This document shows, one piece after another, positions 1 through 11,074 of a DNA stretch of 64,000 nucleotides. The notes under the pieces were generated by a model. It was not told the origin of the DNA. It saw only the letters and a list, made by a program, of their open reading frames with translations, and ran no database searches. A program made the position numbers and the translations under genes. How positions within the stretch are numbered: position 1 is the first letter of the stretch; every line of letters starts with the position of its first letter. Source of the stretch: Altimarinus sp041659565 (GTDB lineage Bacteria > Patescibacteriota > Gracilibacteria > BD1-5 > UBA6164); assembly GCA_041659565.1 (NCBI GenBank), contig JBAZXZ010000006.1, positions 1 through 64,000 on the forward strand, read 5' to 3'.

Positions 1-618
1 ATATATGGTAGTTGAAGTAATGTGGGAATTGGAACAATAAATCCAACTCAAAAACTTGAAGTTTCTTGAACTGTAAAAGCTACAAGTTTTATATGAAATT
101 GAACTACTATTACAACTATTAATCCTGCTAATATTTCAGCTTGAACAGCATGAATTAGTATTACTGGGAATGCTGCTACTGCAACGAATGCAACGAATGC
201 GACAAATGCAACTACTGCTGGTAATTGAGTTCCTACTTGAGCTATTATGCCATTTAATCTATCTAGTTGTCCTACTTGATGGATAGCTGCAAATTGAGCA
301 AGTTGAACTCCTGATTTGAGATGAGAATTTATTAGATGATTAGATAGTTGAAGATGAGTTGATCCTGCTAGAACTTTGAAATCTAGTCAAGCAGCAACAA
401 GAGTATTTCATTATGAAGTCGATGATGCAGGATGGATATGACGTCAAGTAGATTTATTTCAAACTGTTTGAAGTGATTATGATTGAAGCATAGAATTAGC
501 AACAACTAATGCTTCTTATAATAGTTTAGCAACTGCTTGAACAATTACAAATTCAAAAGCATATTGAATTAGAGTTCGTCCTCGTAATGTTGCTCTTCTT
601 TATTGTGTAAAACAATAA
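1..618 (+). CDS. Tail-collar-like exported protein (5' truncated)
   Basis: The reading frame is open from the first base, so the N-terminus lies outside the window. It encodes 205 residues, then TAA. The first part carries the NVGIGT...PTQKLEVSGTVKATSF stretch shared with the next two genes. The C-terminal part (LSSCPTGWI, then TPDLRGEFIRG, then VRPRNVALLYC) matches the logic of phage tail-collar domains: a CPxGW motif, a DLRG motif, and an RPxNVALxY end. Established knowledge: such modules end phage short tail fibres and many surface adhesins. Inference: a surface or secreted receptor-binding protein. The gene is followed at 48 bp by a paralogue, and all three probably form a tandem family. 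It could be a domesticated fibre module; no other phage structural genes are nearby. Confidence 0.75.
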
Positions 619-665
619 AAACACAGTTTTAATATTTAATTTTATTATTTTTAAGATAACTAACT

Positions 666-1544
666 ATGTACAAACATATAACAAAAAAACTAGCTTTATC
701 TCTATTTATGTGAATATTTATGTGATTATGAATATTTATTACTTATGCTGCAACTAGTTTAATATCTATTAATGATACAATAAACCCTTGAGATACTCTC
801 AGTGCTGATTGGTACAATGATGTAAAAACTAGACTTATAAATATATATAGTACTGGTAGCTGAGGTAATGTAGGTATTTGAACTAATTCCCCTACTCAAA
901 AACTTGAAGTAAATTGAACTGTAAAAGCTACAAGTTTCATATGAAATTGAGCTAGTATCACAACTATTACTCCTGCTAATATCTCAGCATGAACTGCTGG
1001 TATATCAATTACAGGAAATGCTGCAACTGCTACTAATGCAAATACTGTTGATTCAATTAGTTCGGAGAGCTTTTTAAGAAGTGATGCTAATGATAATTTA
1101 ACTGCTGCTGTTATTGTCCCTACAACCAATAGAGACCAAGGTATTTTTGGTTCTTACGATTCAACTAAAACTCAACATATTTGGTCAATGTGAACAGCAT
1201 ATAGAAATGCAGCAGACTGAACAACCTTTGGTAATCTTTATTGATTAGCTTATAAATACAATGGTAGTGCTTGATGACATGGGGTATATCTTGTGCAAAA
1301 TGGTACAGCTACTGCATGAATTTGAAGTAGTATTTGGACAAGTGGTAATTTGCAAGTTGAGGGAAATATAACTGCTAATTGAGGTTATATTAAATTACCT
1401 AATAGTGTAGGTCCACCAGCTGTATGTAGTTCTACTATTCTGGGTGCAATGTATTATGATAGTAGTGGTTATCCATGTGTCTGTATATCTTATAATTCTA
1501 TTCATTGGGCTCCTACTGATAATTGGAGTGCAACTTGTAATTAA
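666..1544 (+). CDS. Exported fibre/adhesin-like protein, paralogue 2
   Basis: 292 residues. Residues 1-28 form a signal peptide (lysines, then a long hydrophobic run with TGA-encoded glycines, ending YAA). The mature N-terminus (SINDTINPGDTLSADWYND) is almost identical to the third paralogue. It is followed by the VGIGT..PTQKLEVNGTVKATSF module and an alanine/threonine-rich stretch (NAATATNA). The C-terminus differs: it lacks the tail-collar domain and ends in a Cys-rich segment (CSSTILGAMYY, CVC, W..WSATC) like the closing domain of many CPR surface proteins. Shared stem and distinct tips suggest recombination or diversification of tips. Role inferred: cell-surface attachment. Confidence 0.7.
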
Positions 1545-1631
1545 TTCTATCTCCTACATTGATTATCCAACAGCAGAAATATTTAAATAATCCTAACATT
1601 TAATTTTAATTTTATTTTTAATATAACTCTT

Positions 1632-2486
1632 ATGTTTAAACATATAACAAAAAAACTAGCTTTATCTCTATTTATGTGAATATTTATGTGATTATGAATA
1701 TTTATTACTTATGCTGCAACTAGTTTAATATCTATTAATGATACAATAAATCCTTGAGATACTCTCAGTGCTGATTGGTACAATGATTTAAGAAGTAAAC
1801 TCATTAATATATATGGTAGTTGAAGTAATGTGGGAATTGGAACAACAAATCCAACTCAAAAACTTGAAGTTACTTGAACTGTAAAAGCTACTGCTTTTCA
1901 ATGAGATTGAAGTGCTTTAACATGATTAGGATGATGAGTTCCTAGTTGATTTATATGATCTTTTTATCTATCTAGTTGTCCTACTGGTTGGATACTTGCT
2001 GATTGAACAAATTCAACTCCTGATATGAGATGAGCTTTCGTAAGATGAATGTATGGTGATCAAAATAGTAGAGATGTAACAAGAACTTTATGAAGTTATC
2101 AAGCTGATAGTTTTGCTAGTCATTTACATTCTATTGATCCACCAAGTACTACTAGTAGTATAATAGGAGACCATAGTCATATAGTTGATCCTCCAAATAC
2201 TGCTACAACTATAAATTGAGCTCATAGTCATTGAGTTGCATTAAAATATGGATCTGTTCAACAAGCATATTTTGCTTCAGCATGATCTACTTCTCGGGAT
2301 AGTGGAACTGCTTATACTGCAGTTGCATGAGATCATCAACATACAATCGATATTACAGCTTTTTGGAGTGCAGCTGGATGATCACATTCTCATACAACTG
2401 ATATTGCAGCTTTCAACAGTGTATCTACTTGATGAACTGAAACTCGTGGTAAAAATATTGCTTTAATTTATTGTATGAAACAATAA
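1632..2486 (+). CDS. Exported tail-collar protein, paralogue 3
   Basis: 284 residues. The signal peptide and stem are near-identical to those of the preceding gene at DNA level. The tip resembles the truncated first gene: SSCPTGWILADG, then TPDMRGAFVRG, then several HSH motifs (HLHS, DHSHI, AHSHG, DHQHT, SHSH), ending ETRGKNIALIYC. Histidine pairs of this kind bind metal ions in trimeric phage collar/short tail fibre domains (established for T4 gp12-like proteins). Predicted location: cell surface or secreted. A Rho-independent terminator follows the stop, so this is the end of the cluster. Confidence 0.75.
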
Positions 2487-2495
2487 AAATTTAAC

Positions 2496-2532
2496 AAAAA
2501 TACCAATCTTATCAGAGATTGGTATTTTTTTA
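2496..2532 (+). terminator. Rho-independent terminator
   Basis: A 14-bp stem (AATACCAATCT / AGATTGGTATT core) and a T run follow the third fibre-like gene by about 10 bp. Confidence 0.85.
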
Positions 2533-2604
2533 TTTTTAATAATATATTAATTAAGTGTCTATTCATTTCACAATTTCTGAATTGCTTCATATCTCGTCTT
2601 TAAT

Positions 2605-3444
2605 CTAGATTTCTTTCATATAAATTTTATTATTTTCTTCATTTAAAATCTCTTTTTGTTTTAATAATCAAGTTAGATTATTTGAAATTGAAAGAATCAA
2701 TTTTTTATCTTCATAAGTAAATTTTGTATCTTTTCAAAAAATCATAAATCATAAATCATTTTTTCAGATTCATAATTTTTGTATATAATTATAATTCTCT
2801 AAAACTACTTCTGTCATTTTACTCAAATCACTTATTTTATTTCTATCTATAACTTTACTTTGAAGTTTTCATACCTCCCTTGTATCATATTTTAAAATAA
2901 GATAATCACTCATTACAGGATTGATTTCTAGAAAAAGTATATAATTATATCCTGTAATAAGTTTTATTTTTTCAATTAAATAAAATATATTTTTATCATT
3001 AACATTTTCTATTTCAATTATACTTTTTACTATCTCATAATTTGCAGTGATTAATTTATTTGATACAACTAATCTTTTATTTGTAATATCAATTATATAT
3101 CCTAGTAATTCAAGTCATTCTTTCGGGTATTTTTCTATAAATTTTTGTAATCATTCTTTTCAATTTATATAAAGCAAACTAGTCTGTTCTAAAGTCTTTA
3201 CTAAAGCTTCTTTTGGAATACTTGAACTTAAACTAGCCTCTCAGAAAAAATCTAGATTTCCCAATATAGCTAATTCTTTTATATCATCTTTTTTTATTGT
3301 TGTATACTTTCCTACTGATACTTTTCAAGAAACAATAATATATAAATTTTCATCTAAAATCCCCTCATCAAAAACTAATTCTCATGATGAAAGTTCTTTA
3401 TATTGAAAAAATCAAGAATTTTTTAAAAAATCTACATTTAACAT
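2605..3444 (-). CDS. Cyclic-nucleotide-binding-domain-like protein
   Basis: 279 residues. The N-terminal ~110 residues look like a cNMP-binding beta-barrel: EGILDENLYIIVSGKVSVGK, then ELAILGNLDFFGEASL, matching the GE(A/S)L phosphate-binding-cassette region of Crp/PKA-type domains. The expected R-x-A-T arginine is not evident, so it may not bind cyclic nucleotides. The rest is mostly helical with no recognisable HTH. It starts 9 bp after the stop of the PilT-like ATPase, so the two are co-transcribed; inference: it tunes pilus retraction or surface motility. cNMP-domain proteins coupled to pilus ATPases are known from other bacteria. Confidence 0.6.
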
Positions 3445-3453
3445 AAAAAATAA

Positions 3454-4554
3454 TTAATTGTTAAGCATTAAATCTATCTGGTCTTTATCACGAGCAAAAC
3501 TTTTTAGTATATCTTTACTTATTATTCATTTATTATACAAAACGAGTAAATATTTATCCATCAAAACCATTCATTCTTTCTGTCAAACCTCTATAACACT
3601 ATAAAGCTGATGAGTTTTTCAAGTAATAATAAGATTTCTTATAGCATCATTTGCAACCATTATCTCTCTTGCAGCTATTCTTCATTCTTTATCAATTCTT
3701 GGTAATAATCTCTGACTTACAATTCAAATCAAACTCATAGCTAATTGCATTCTTATCTGGTCTTGTTGTCCAGCAGGAAATACATCTACTATTCTATCGA
3801 TAGCTTGAACTGTGTCATTGGTATGTAATGTTGATAAAACTAAATGCCCAGTTTCAGCTAATGTTATAGCTGATTTTATAGTTTCAGCATCTCTCATTTC
3901 TCAAACCATTATTATATTTGGATCTTCTCTTAATACCGCTCTTATAGCATTTGCAAAACTACGAGTTGAATTTCATAATTCTCTTTGATTAATCAAACTT
4001 TTTTTAGAAGTTAATCCAAATTCCACAGGATCTTCTATAGTAATAATATGTTTCTTAAAATTACTATTAATATAATCAATCATTGCAGCTAAGTTAGTTG
4101 ATTTACCTGATCATGTTGGTCATGTTACAAGTATTAATCATTTTGATTTTTGACACATTTGTTTGATATTTTCTCAAAGTCACAAATCTTCAATAGTTGG
4201 AATTTCTACAGGGATTTTTCTCATTGCTATACTATATCAACTAGTATCAGCATAGAAATTCACTCTAAATCTATCACTATCTTTAAATTTATAAGATAAA
4301 TCAAGTTCAAAATTGTCTTGAAATTTTAAAAAGCCCATTTCTCATGATATAACTTTTATTATTTCAATAACATTTTCTTTTGTAAATACAGGAGTTTCTA
4401 CCAAATTTCAATTTATTGTAACTTTCTCAATATTTTCTAAATCACCATAATGATTCCTTATAAAAGGCTTATGCAAAGTATTTAGATGTAAATCAGAATA
4501 ATTATTCTTTATACATTCAGAAACAAGTATTTCAAAAATTAATTTTATATCCAT
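3454..4554 (-). CDS. pilT: Type IV pilus retraction ATPase PilT
   Basis: 366 residues, the usual PilT length. Walker A GPTGSGKST at residues 145-153, an Asp box (IEDPVE), Walker B (IMVGEMRD) and the His box (TLAETGHLVLSTLHTND). These define the GspE/PilT secretion-ATPase superfamily; the GEMRDxET and AETGHL motifs are typical of PilT. The protein is a cytoplasmic hexameric motor that disassembles the type IV pilus. Both Walker A glycines after position 148 and several others are TGA codons, which would truncate the protein under the standard code. First gene of a two-gene unit with the cNMP-like protein. Confidence 0.92.
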
Positions 4555-4633
4555 AAAAAAAATATAGTTAATAATGTTTTTAATCTTATAATTATTGTAT
4601 CATAAATATTTCTAAAAAGCCAAAAATGAAACA

Positions 4634-4660
4634 AAAAAAGACCAGAATTTGGTCTTTAAA
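4634..4660 (-). terminator. Terminator after the uppS-like gene
   Basis: Hairpin AAAGACCA-GAATT-TGGTCTTT; in the minus direction the T run follows the stem, so it terminates the unit ending at 4674. Confidence 0.75.
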
Positions 4661-4673
4661 TTTTACAATTTTA

Positions 4674-5387
4674 TTATTTTCACTTTGTTCTTTTGGTTTT
4701 ACTGAATTCTTGCAAATCAATATCAAATTGTTCTTCTGTATAATCTGGCCATAAAATTTTATGATTTAGATACTCTGTATGAGTAGATTTTGCTAAATGA
4801 ATTCATGAATGCCTAGTACAATCAGTTCAATTATGGATTCAAGTTCTAATACTTAAATCTGGATCAGGGATATCTAGACCTCAATCTGAATATTTTGTTA
4901 ATTCTGTTTCATTAATATGTTTATTACCATATCAAGCATCTATTCTCCTATTAATTGCTCTAATTATTTCATCTAATCAACTGTATCCTAGTGCAATTGC
5001 TAATTTCATTCATTCATTATCTTTAGTTTCTTCTTCAATCCCCATTAATAATTTTTGAGTCTCTAAAGGAAAAAGTCTTATATCTCATATATTAATAAAT
5101 TTTGTATTTCTTTCTTGTAAAAGAGGTAATAAATCTGTAAGATTATTAATCAATTTAAAAAGTCATTCCTTTTCTTTTTCATCTCTTTTTAAAACATTTT
5201 CTCTACTTAATCACCAGATAGTTAGACACTCTATCACTCTATCATTTGCCCATCCAATAACCTCTTTAATTTTCTCATATCAGGCAAAATGTCACATACT
5301 AATATCTACTCATTTTTCTCTTGCCCATCTACGATTTCAATCTGGAGTTATTGCTATATGTCTTGGTTTTTGTATATCTAAGCTCAT
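4674..5387 (-). CDS. uppS: cis-Isoprenyl diphosphate synthase family (UppS-like)
   Basis: 237 residues, the standard length. The catalytic motif ITPDGNRRWA is near residue 13, followed by GH (MGHFAGYEK) and the late DLSIRTG and LWPDYTEEQF segments that form the IPP-binding and dimer regions. The enzyme condenses isopentenyl diphosphate onto farnesyl diphosphate to make undecaprenyl diphosphate, the lipid carrier for wall polymers. Odd: the usual RxSNFLxWQ motif is changed to TRHSGIHLAKS, so chain length or activity may differ. It lies 3 bp downstream of the VKOR gene and is followed by a terminator. Confidence 0.85.
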
Positions 5388-5390
5388 TAT

Positions 5391-5852
5391 TTATATATTA
5401 GGATTTATTTTTTCTAAAGATAATCTTCTTTTTTCTATAATTCAGAAAATACTGATTATAGTTATAGCAGTTATTGATAAACTACAAAGCATACAAGTCA
5501 GACAAAAAACTGATATAATTATTTCATTTGCAATTATATAACTATTAAAAAGCATTCAAGATATTCATACAACTAGTAATATTTCAAATGTTTTTGTACA
5601 TTTTTTAAATATTCAAAGTAGAGATATGATTATAATAAATATATACACAATCAAAGCCAACATAGCAAAAGGATAACCTAAAATCCAAGTAAAATCGTGT
5701 GAAAATAATTCACTACAAGACAAATAACTATTGATATCACAAGCAAGTTTTTGTCAAACTCAAGCTTTATAATTAAAAGCTGCAATTGTTAGATATATAG
5801 CATTTCAAATAGAAATAAGTGAAAGTATTATTACCAGTATCAATTTTTTCAT
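5391..5852 (-). CDS. Vitamin K epoxide reductase (VKOR) family protein
   Basis: 153 residues with four predicted membrane helices. The VKOR cysteines are visible: a pair in CDINSYLSC after helix 1, and CLTCMLC in the third/fourth helix region, matching the CxxC active site. Bacterial VKOR regenerates a periplasmic thioredoxin-like oxidase by passing electrons to quinone, supporting disulfide formation in exported proteins. That fits the Cys-rich exported proteins nearby. The stop is 3 bp from the uppS-like start, so the two form an operon. Confidence 0.82.
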
Positions 5853-5970
5853 TTATTGTAAATTAAGATATAAATCTAAACTATTATAAAAATAAATAAA
5901 ATAAATCAAATTTTTAATAAATTTAAAAATACATATAATACAAAATATTATATTAACTATTTTTAAATTT

Positions 5971-6915
5971 ATGGAATTAAATAAAAATTTTTGGGAAAGA
6001 TTAAGTAAAATCTATTCCCCTACAGAAATAAAAGTAATAAAAAAATGATTTTCTACGAAAAAAAGAAATGTAAGTTTCAGGATAAATACTCTAAAATCAG
6101 CTGATGAAAATGAAGTTTTAAAAGTATTAGATGAAAAATGATTAAAATATACTAAAATAGATTTCTTGCAAAATGCTTATATCTTAAATGATGCAACTCT
6201 AAAAGATTTATGGGATTTGGATATATTTAAGGACTGAAAAATATATTTACAATCAATTGCAAGTCAAATTCCTGTAAATTTTCTTGATTTAAAATCTGGT
6301 GATAAAGTACTTGACATAACAGCTTCCCCATGAAGTAAGACAAGCCAAATAGGAAGTATACTACAAAATACTTGAGAAATAACTGCAAATGATAACAATG
6401 CTATAAGAATTGATAAACTTAAGTTTACTCTAGAAAGACAATGAGTTACAAACACAAAAGTTATAAAAAATGATGCCACAAAACTTTGAGAAATACTTGA
6501 AGAAAATAGTTTTGATAAGATTTTGGCTGATTTGCCTTGTAGTGCAGAATGAAGAATCAATCTAAATAATGAAAAATCTTACTGATTTTGGAGTGAATCA
6601 AATATAAAGAAAAATTACTTAATCCAAAGAGATATACTAAAAAATACTATTAAACTTCTGAAAGTAGGTTGAATTCTAGTTTATTCAACTTGTACCATAG
6701 CCCCAGAAGAAAATGAGTGAATAGTTCATTTTATATTATCAAACTTCAAAGAGCTAGAAATAGAAGATATTTCCCTTGATTATAAATACATAAAAAACTG
6801 AATTACGAGATTCTGAGACATTATCTACAACAAAAAGGTAGACAAATCATTGAGATGTCTACCAAGTGAAGAAACTGAAGGTTTTTTTGTGGTGAAGTTT
6901 AGGAAGATTATTTAA
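5971..6915 (+). CDS. RsmB/NSUN-family RNA m5C methyltransferase
   Basis: 314 residues. Rossmann MTase motifs: VLDITASPGSKTSQI (motif I, residues 113-127), ILADLPCSAEG with Cys190 (motif IV) and VYSTCTIAPEENE with Cys241 (motif VI, catalytic nucleophile). The two cysteines define the NOL1/NOP2/Sun family. It transfers a methyl group from SAM to cytosine C5 in rRNA or tRNA. The N-terminal NusB-like domain of full RsmB is absent, so the target may be 16S C967, C1407 or another site. Its last 8 bp overlap the converging gene. Confidence 0.88.
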
Positions 6916-8107
6916 TATTTTTTAAAACTAAATTTAATCTACTTTGCTGTGAGTCCTTTAATATAATCAATGGATCAAAATATTTACAAGGAAGTTTAGA
7001 AAAATCAAAAGTCTTACAAAAATCTTTAAAACTTAAAAGAACAGGTAAATTAGTTAATGCAAGTGATTGAATCATTGGATCTAATGATTGTTTAAAAAAA
7101 ACTTTTCATTCATTATTTAATTTAATAGAGACAAAATCAATTTCGTTGATAAATTCTCAATAGTTATTTTTTAATAATCCTAATATTATTTCTCTATTTT
7201 CTTTCTCTCTTAATTCTTCTACTGACTCAATTTTATCTGGATTTGTGGTAGAACTAGCTTCACTTGTTAATTCTCTAATTTCTTCTTCACCTACAGGAAA
7301 ATCTACTACATTAATGTAAATATCTTTTCAAAATTTGAGAGGTCTTATAAAATAATAAGAAACTTCTCTTAAATCAAAAATTTTTAAAAAATCTTCTAGA
7401 GATAATTCAATATTTCTAGGATACAATTCTGTAAAAGCTGCTGCTGATTGATTGGTTCATTGTTTTTTAAAAAAATCTAGTCAGTCATTATTTAAAAAAA
7501 TACTTACTTTATCAATATCATCAATAACTTCATCACTATATCATTTTCTTCTTAGTACATTTTTAAATATTTCTCTATTTTTTTTCTCTTTCAACTCTTC
7601 TTCTGACTCAATTTTATCTGGTTTTGTACTAGAATTAGCTTCTAAAACTCAAGTAGTTAATTCTTTAGTTTTATCAGTAGTAACTAATAACTCATCAACT
7701 AGGAAAGGAGTTTTAAAATTTATATAAAGTGCATTTAAAACTGATTTTTTAAATTCATCAATATTTATTCTATTTTCAATCAAATAGTCCTTTATATTAT
7801 CTATTCCATAATTTCTATTTGTAATAAAACGTAAATCAAATTCTGATACATGCATAGTTAATCAATATTTTCAAACACTTATTATAACTCATTCTCTTTT
7901 TTTATGTAATTCAGCAATAAAATCATTTGATTGAATAAAAGGTAAAAAAAACGACCTTTGCTGTAATTCAGATTTATAAAATCCAATTTTTTTTGCAAAA
8001 TCATCTATAGTCATTTCTCATATTGTTCAATATCATTCTGCCATTGTTTTCAAATGTTCTTCAGAAACTTCTGGTTTTTCATAAGTACCTATATCTTTTT
8101 CACTCAT
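6908..8107 (-). CDS. Repeat-containing protein of unknown function
   Basis: 399 residues, not recognised. No signal peptide or membrane segment. It appears built from repeated modules of about 130 residues joined by a near-identical linker: SSTKPDKIESEEELKEK and SSTTNPDKIESVEELREK, each followed by NREI and later by FLNNDGLDFFKKQ or LNNEGKVFFKQ. Three modules can be traced. The composition is charged and helical, as in scaffold or regulatory proteins. It is bounded by a terminator on the right and converges on the m5C methyltransferase on the left. Confidence 0.65.
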
Positions 8108-8161
8108 ACATTTTTAAATTATAAAATAAAAATTATTTTATATAATATATATACAAACAAT

Positions 8162-8190
8162 AAAAAGTCAAAAATAATTTGACTTTTTAT
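8162..8190 (-). terminator. Terminator after the metG unit
   Basis: AAAAAGTCAAA-TAATTTGACTTTTT hairpin with T-rich sides, 24 bp past the stop of the U32-like gene. Confidence 0.7.
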
Positions 8191-8213
8191 TTAAATACTG
8201 ATTAATAATATAA

Positions 8214-9281
8214 CTATACACTTATAAACGGAGAAAAAACAAGTCTATTATTATCATCTTTTATAAATTCTATATCTAGATAATCTAGATTTATTTCGCT
8301 TCTATATCATGCATTTCATCTTTGAATTATATTATATCAAACTGTTTTTAAATCATAAAATATATCATATCTATTACAAGTTCTAGGACATATATCATCA
8401 GTAGCATAATATCATTTTGCAGGATTCTCAATTGCACTAGTATCACAAAGCCTACCAGTAAAAACTATTGCCCAAGGATAGTATAAATCAATACCTATTT
8501 GTCATTCTGAATTTATATACAATCCTTCCCTTCTTTCCATATAATCCAAAGCTACTCTTTGTATATTGAATTTTTTCAAGAAACTTTGATAGATATCCAA
8601 ATCCTTTTCACTTGAATTATAAAATTTTAATTGCCATTTTACTATTTCATCTTTAAGTATTTTCTTTTCTTGCTCAGTTTTATTTTTTATAAGTTCTCAA
8701 CTTGGATGCACATCATAACCATAAGTATCAATAAGTGGGGTTTTTAAAAGTTTGTGAATTATTCTACCAAATATTGGTTTTAAGTTTGTGTACTTTTTAT
8801 TTAATAAATTCAGAACTCAAAAATCATTTACAACGACTTCTATTGGATTTTTAATTGAAAGATTATTTAGATAATCTAAACTTTCTTCTAGATATTTCAT
8901 CATTGTATTTCCTACATAAGGAGTAACTAAAGTGAAAGTTCTCACTTTATGTGGAGGATAATTTTTATTAAAAATTTTAAATTCTTCAATTGCTTTTTCA
9001 AGTTCATTTTTATGAGGAACTAAGTATTCACAATTATCACTTCCATAATAAATCCCATCAATTTTATTAAATGCATCTTGTCATAATTTCCTTTTTATTT
9101 CTCTTATTGAAATAAAATTCACTTCATACTGAGAACTCATAGTAGTAGCCAACTCTCAAGGATAATTTTCGTTTATAAAATTAGCAATTTCTCTATCTTC
9201 TTTTCACATTGATAATAAAAATCATTCATTTAATAATTTAAAATATTCTAGATTAGTTCATAAGTGTATAAAAAGTTGCAT
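8214..9281 (-). CDS. Peptidase-U32/UbiV-like protein (tentative)
   Basis: 355 residues, soluble. The centre reads TLVTPYVG and IEVVVNDFGVL, a pattern typical of the TIM-barrel U32 family. Four candidate cluster ligands are present: DNCEY, RLCD, and CPRTC near the C-terminus, reminiscent of the 4Fe-4S cysteines of UbiU/UbiV. U32 proteins act in anaerobic ubiquinone hydroxylation, rRNA C5-hydroxylation (RlhA) or tRNA hydroxylation (TrhP); RNA modification would be more likely here than ubiquinone synthesis. It lies 17 bp downstream of metG, so is co-transcribed. The family call is by recall of motif style only. Confidence 0.45.
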
Positions 9282-9298
9282 AAAAAATAATTTAAATT

Positions 9299-10948
9299 CT
9301 AAATCTCAAATCTATTAAATAAATTTTCTCATTTTTCTTTTATAAAAAATGTTGGGAAATCTACTAATAATTTCTCAAATTCTCAGTTTTCAAGTCTATT
9401 TTTGTAATCTAAAAGTCACAATTTCACAAACATTTCATCCATTTTTACAGGAAAAAATATATATAAAGCAAGTCAAACTATTCTTAATCATTCAGCTAAA
9501 GTATACAAAACATTTCTAGTTTCTTCCTGTTTATCATCATCTTTTATCATTTGCCAAGGTTGTTTTATATCTGCAAATTTGTTTAGTTTATCTAAAAAAG
9601 AAAATGTTATATCTAAAGAAGATTTTAAATCATATTTATTTATACTATTTTGAAATTTTTCCAAATAATCAAGTATAGATGGTTTTCATTTCATAAATCC
9701 GACTAAATCTTGATCAATTGAAAACAAACTATCTTCTGTTAAAAATTCATCTACTTGTCAATACAATTTTCAAGCTTCATTTTGTAGTTTTAAGCTCAAA
9801 ACGACTACTCTATTTACTAAATTACCTAAATTGTTAGCTAGTTTTGCATTGTAAGTTAAAATTGCTTGTAACTCACTAAAATCACCATCCTGACCAATAT
9901 TAAAACTTGATAATAAATAAAGAGTTAATAAATCTTTGCTGTATTTTTGACTAAATTCTACTGGATCTATAGCATTACCTAGTGATTTCGAAATCTTTTG
10001 TCAATTTACAGTTAAAAAACCAGTAGTTAAAATCTGAGTTGGTAATTCATATCATGCACTTTTAAGCATTGCTGGCCAAAAAATAGCATGAAAACGAATA
10101 ATCTCTTTTCAAACAACATGTAAATCAGCTGGCCAAAAATCCATATCATTTCATCAGTTATCAGGAGTTTTACAAACTGTTATATAATTAAATAAAGCAT
10201 CATACCAGACATAAGAAACTTGAGACTCATCAAATGGAAGTTTAATTCAAAATTTATTTGTTTCTCTTGAGATAGAAAAATCTTCAAGTCATCTTTCTAA
10301 AAAAGCTTTCACTTCATTAAACCTATCATTTGGAATAACAAATTCAGGATTATTTTTATATAATTCTTCTATATATTTTTGATATTTTGATAATTTGAAA
10401 AAATAGTTTTTTTCTTTCAATTTTTGAGGTTCAGTAAGATGATCAGGACAAACTTTTATTATATTTTCTGTTAATTTTATATCTTTTGAAACTGGAAAAG
10501 TCTTATTTGTAGTTTTATTTAGATAAACCAAATCTTCATCTTTTTTAAAAGCTTCACAACCTACACAATACATTCATTCATAAACTCATTCGTAGATATC
10601 TCAATTATCATATGATTTTTGTAATACTTCTCTAACAAACTTATGATGTCTATCTTCTGTCGTTCTTATAAAATCAGTATATTGGATTCCTAATCAATCC
10701 CAAACTGCTTTATGTTTTGATGCCATCATATCAAGGTAATCCATTATTTTCATACCTTGTTCTTCTGCTTTCAACACAGCTTTTTGACTATTTTCATCGA
10801 CTCAAGTACTAAACTTAACCTTTTTACCAGTTATCTTTTGATATCTAGCTATACAGTCAGCAATTATAGAACTATAACTATGCCCTATATGAGGAATCCC
10901 ATTTGTATAATAAATCGGTGTTGTTATAAAAAATTTGTTTTTATTCAT
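9299..10948 (-). CDS. metG: Methionyl-tRNA synthetase
   Basis: 549 residues. Class I signature: TPIYYTNGIPHIGHSY (HIGH at residues 20-23) and QKISKSLGN (KMSKS loop, residues about 318-322). The CP-domain has one visible zinc knuckle, MYCVGCEAF, with later VCPDH, consistent with the one-knuckle form. C-terminal anticodon-binding helical domain present, with no EMAP/Trbp111 extension, giving a MetRS of the short type. Charges tRNA-Met. First gene of a unit with the U32-like gene. Confidence 0.95.
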
Positions 10949-11042
10949 AAAAAATTTGTTTTTTTAAATTTTAAGTATATAATAATAACACTACAAATAT
11001 CTATAAGATATTGACTTAGAATTTATTCTAAGATTGACTACG

Positions 11043-11074
11043 AAAAACCTCTATTGCTTCAATGGAGGTTTTTC
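11043..11074 (-). terminator. Terminator overlapping a stop codon
   Basis: Inverted repeat AAAAACCTC/GAGGTTTTT around a TTGCTTCAA loop. The stop of the PemK-like gene (11051-11053) sits inside the stem. Terminates the SecD-glycosyltransferase-PemK unit before metG. Confidence 0.8.

Noticed and set aside
1..2486. Prophage tail region
   Set aside because: Tail-collar domains are present but with signal peptides and no capsid, terminase, tape-measure or lysis genes nearby; cell-surface proteins fit better.
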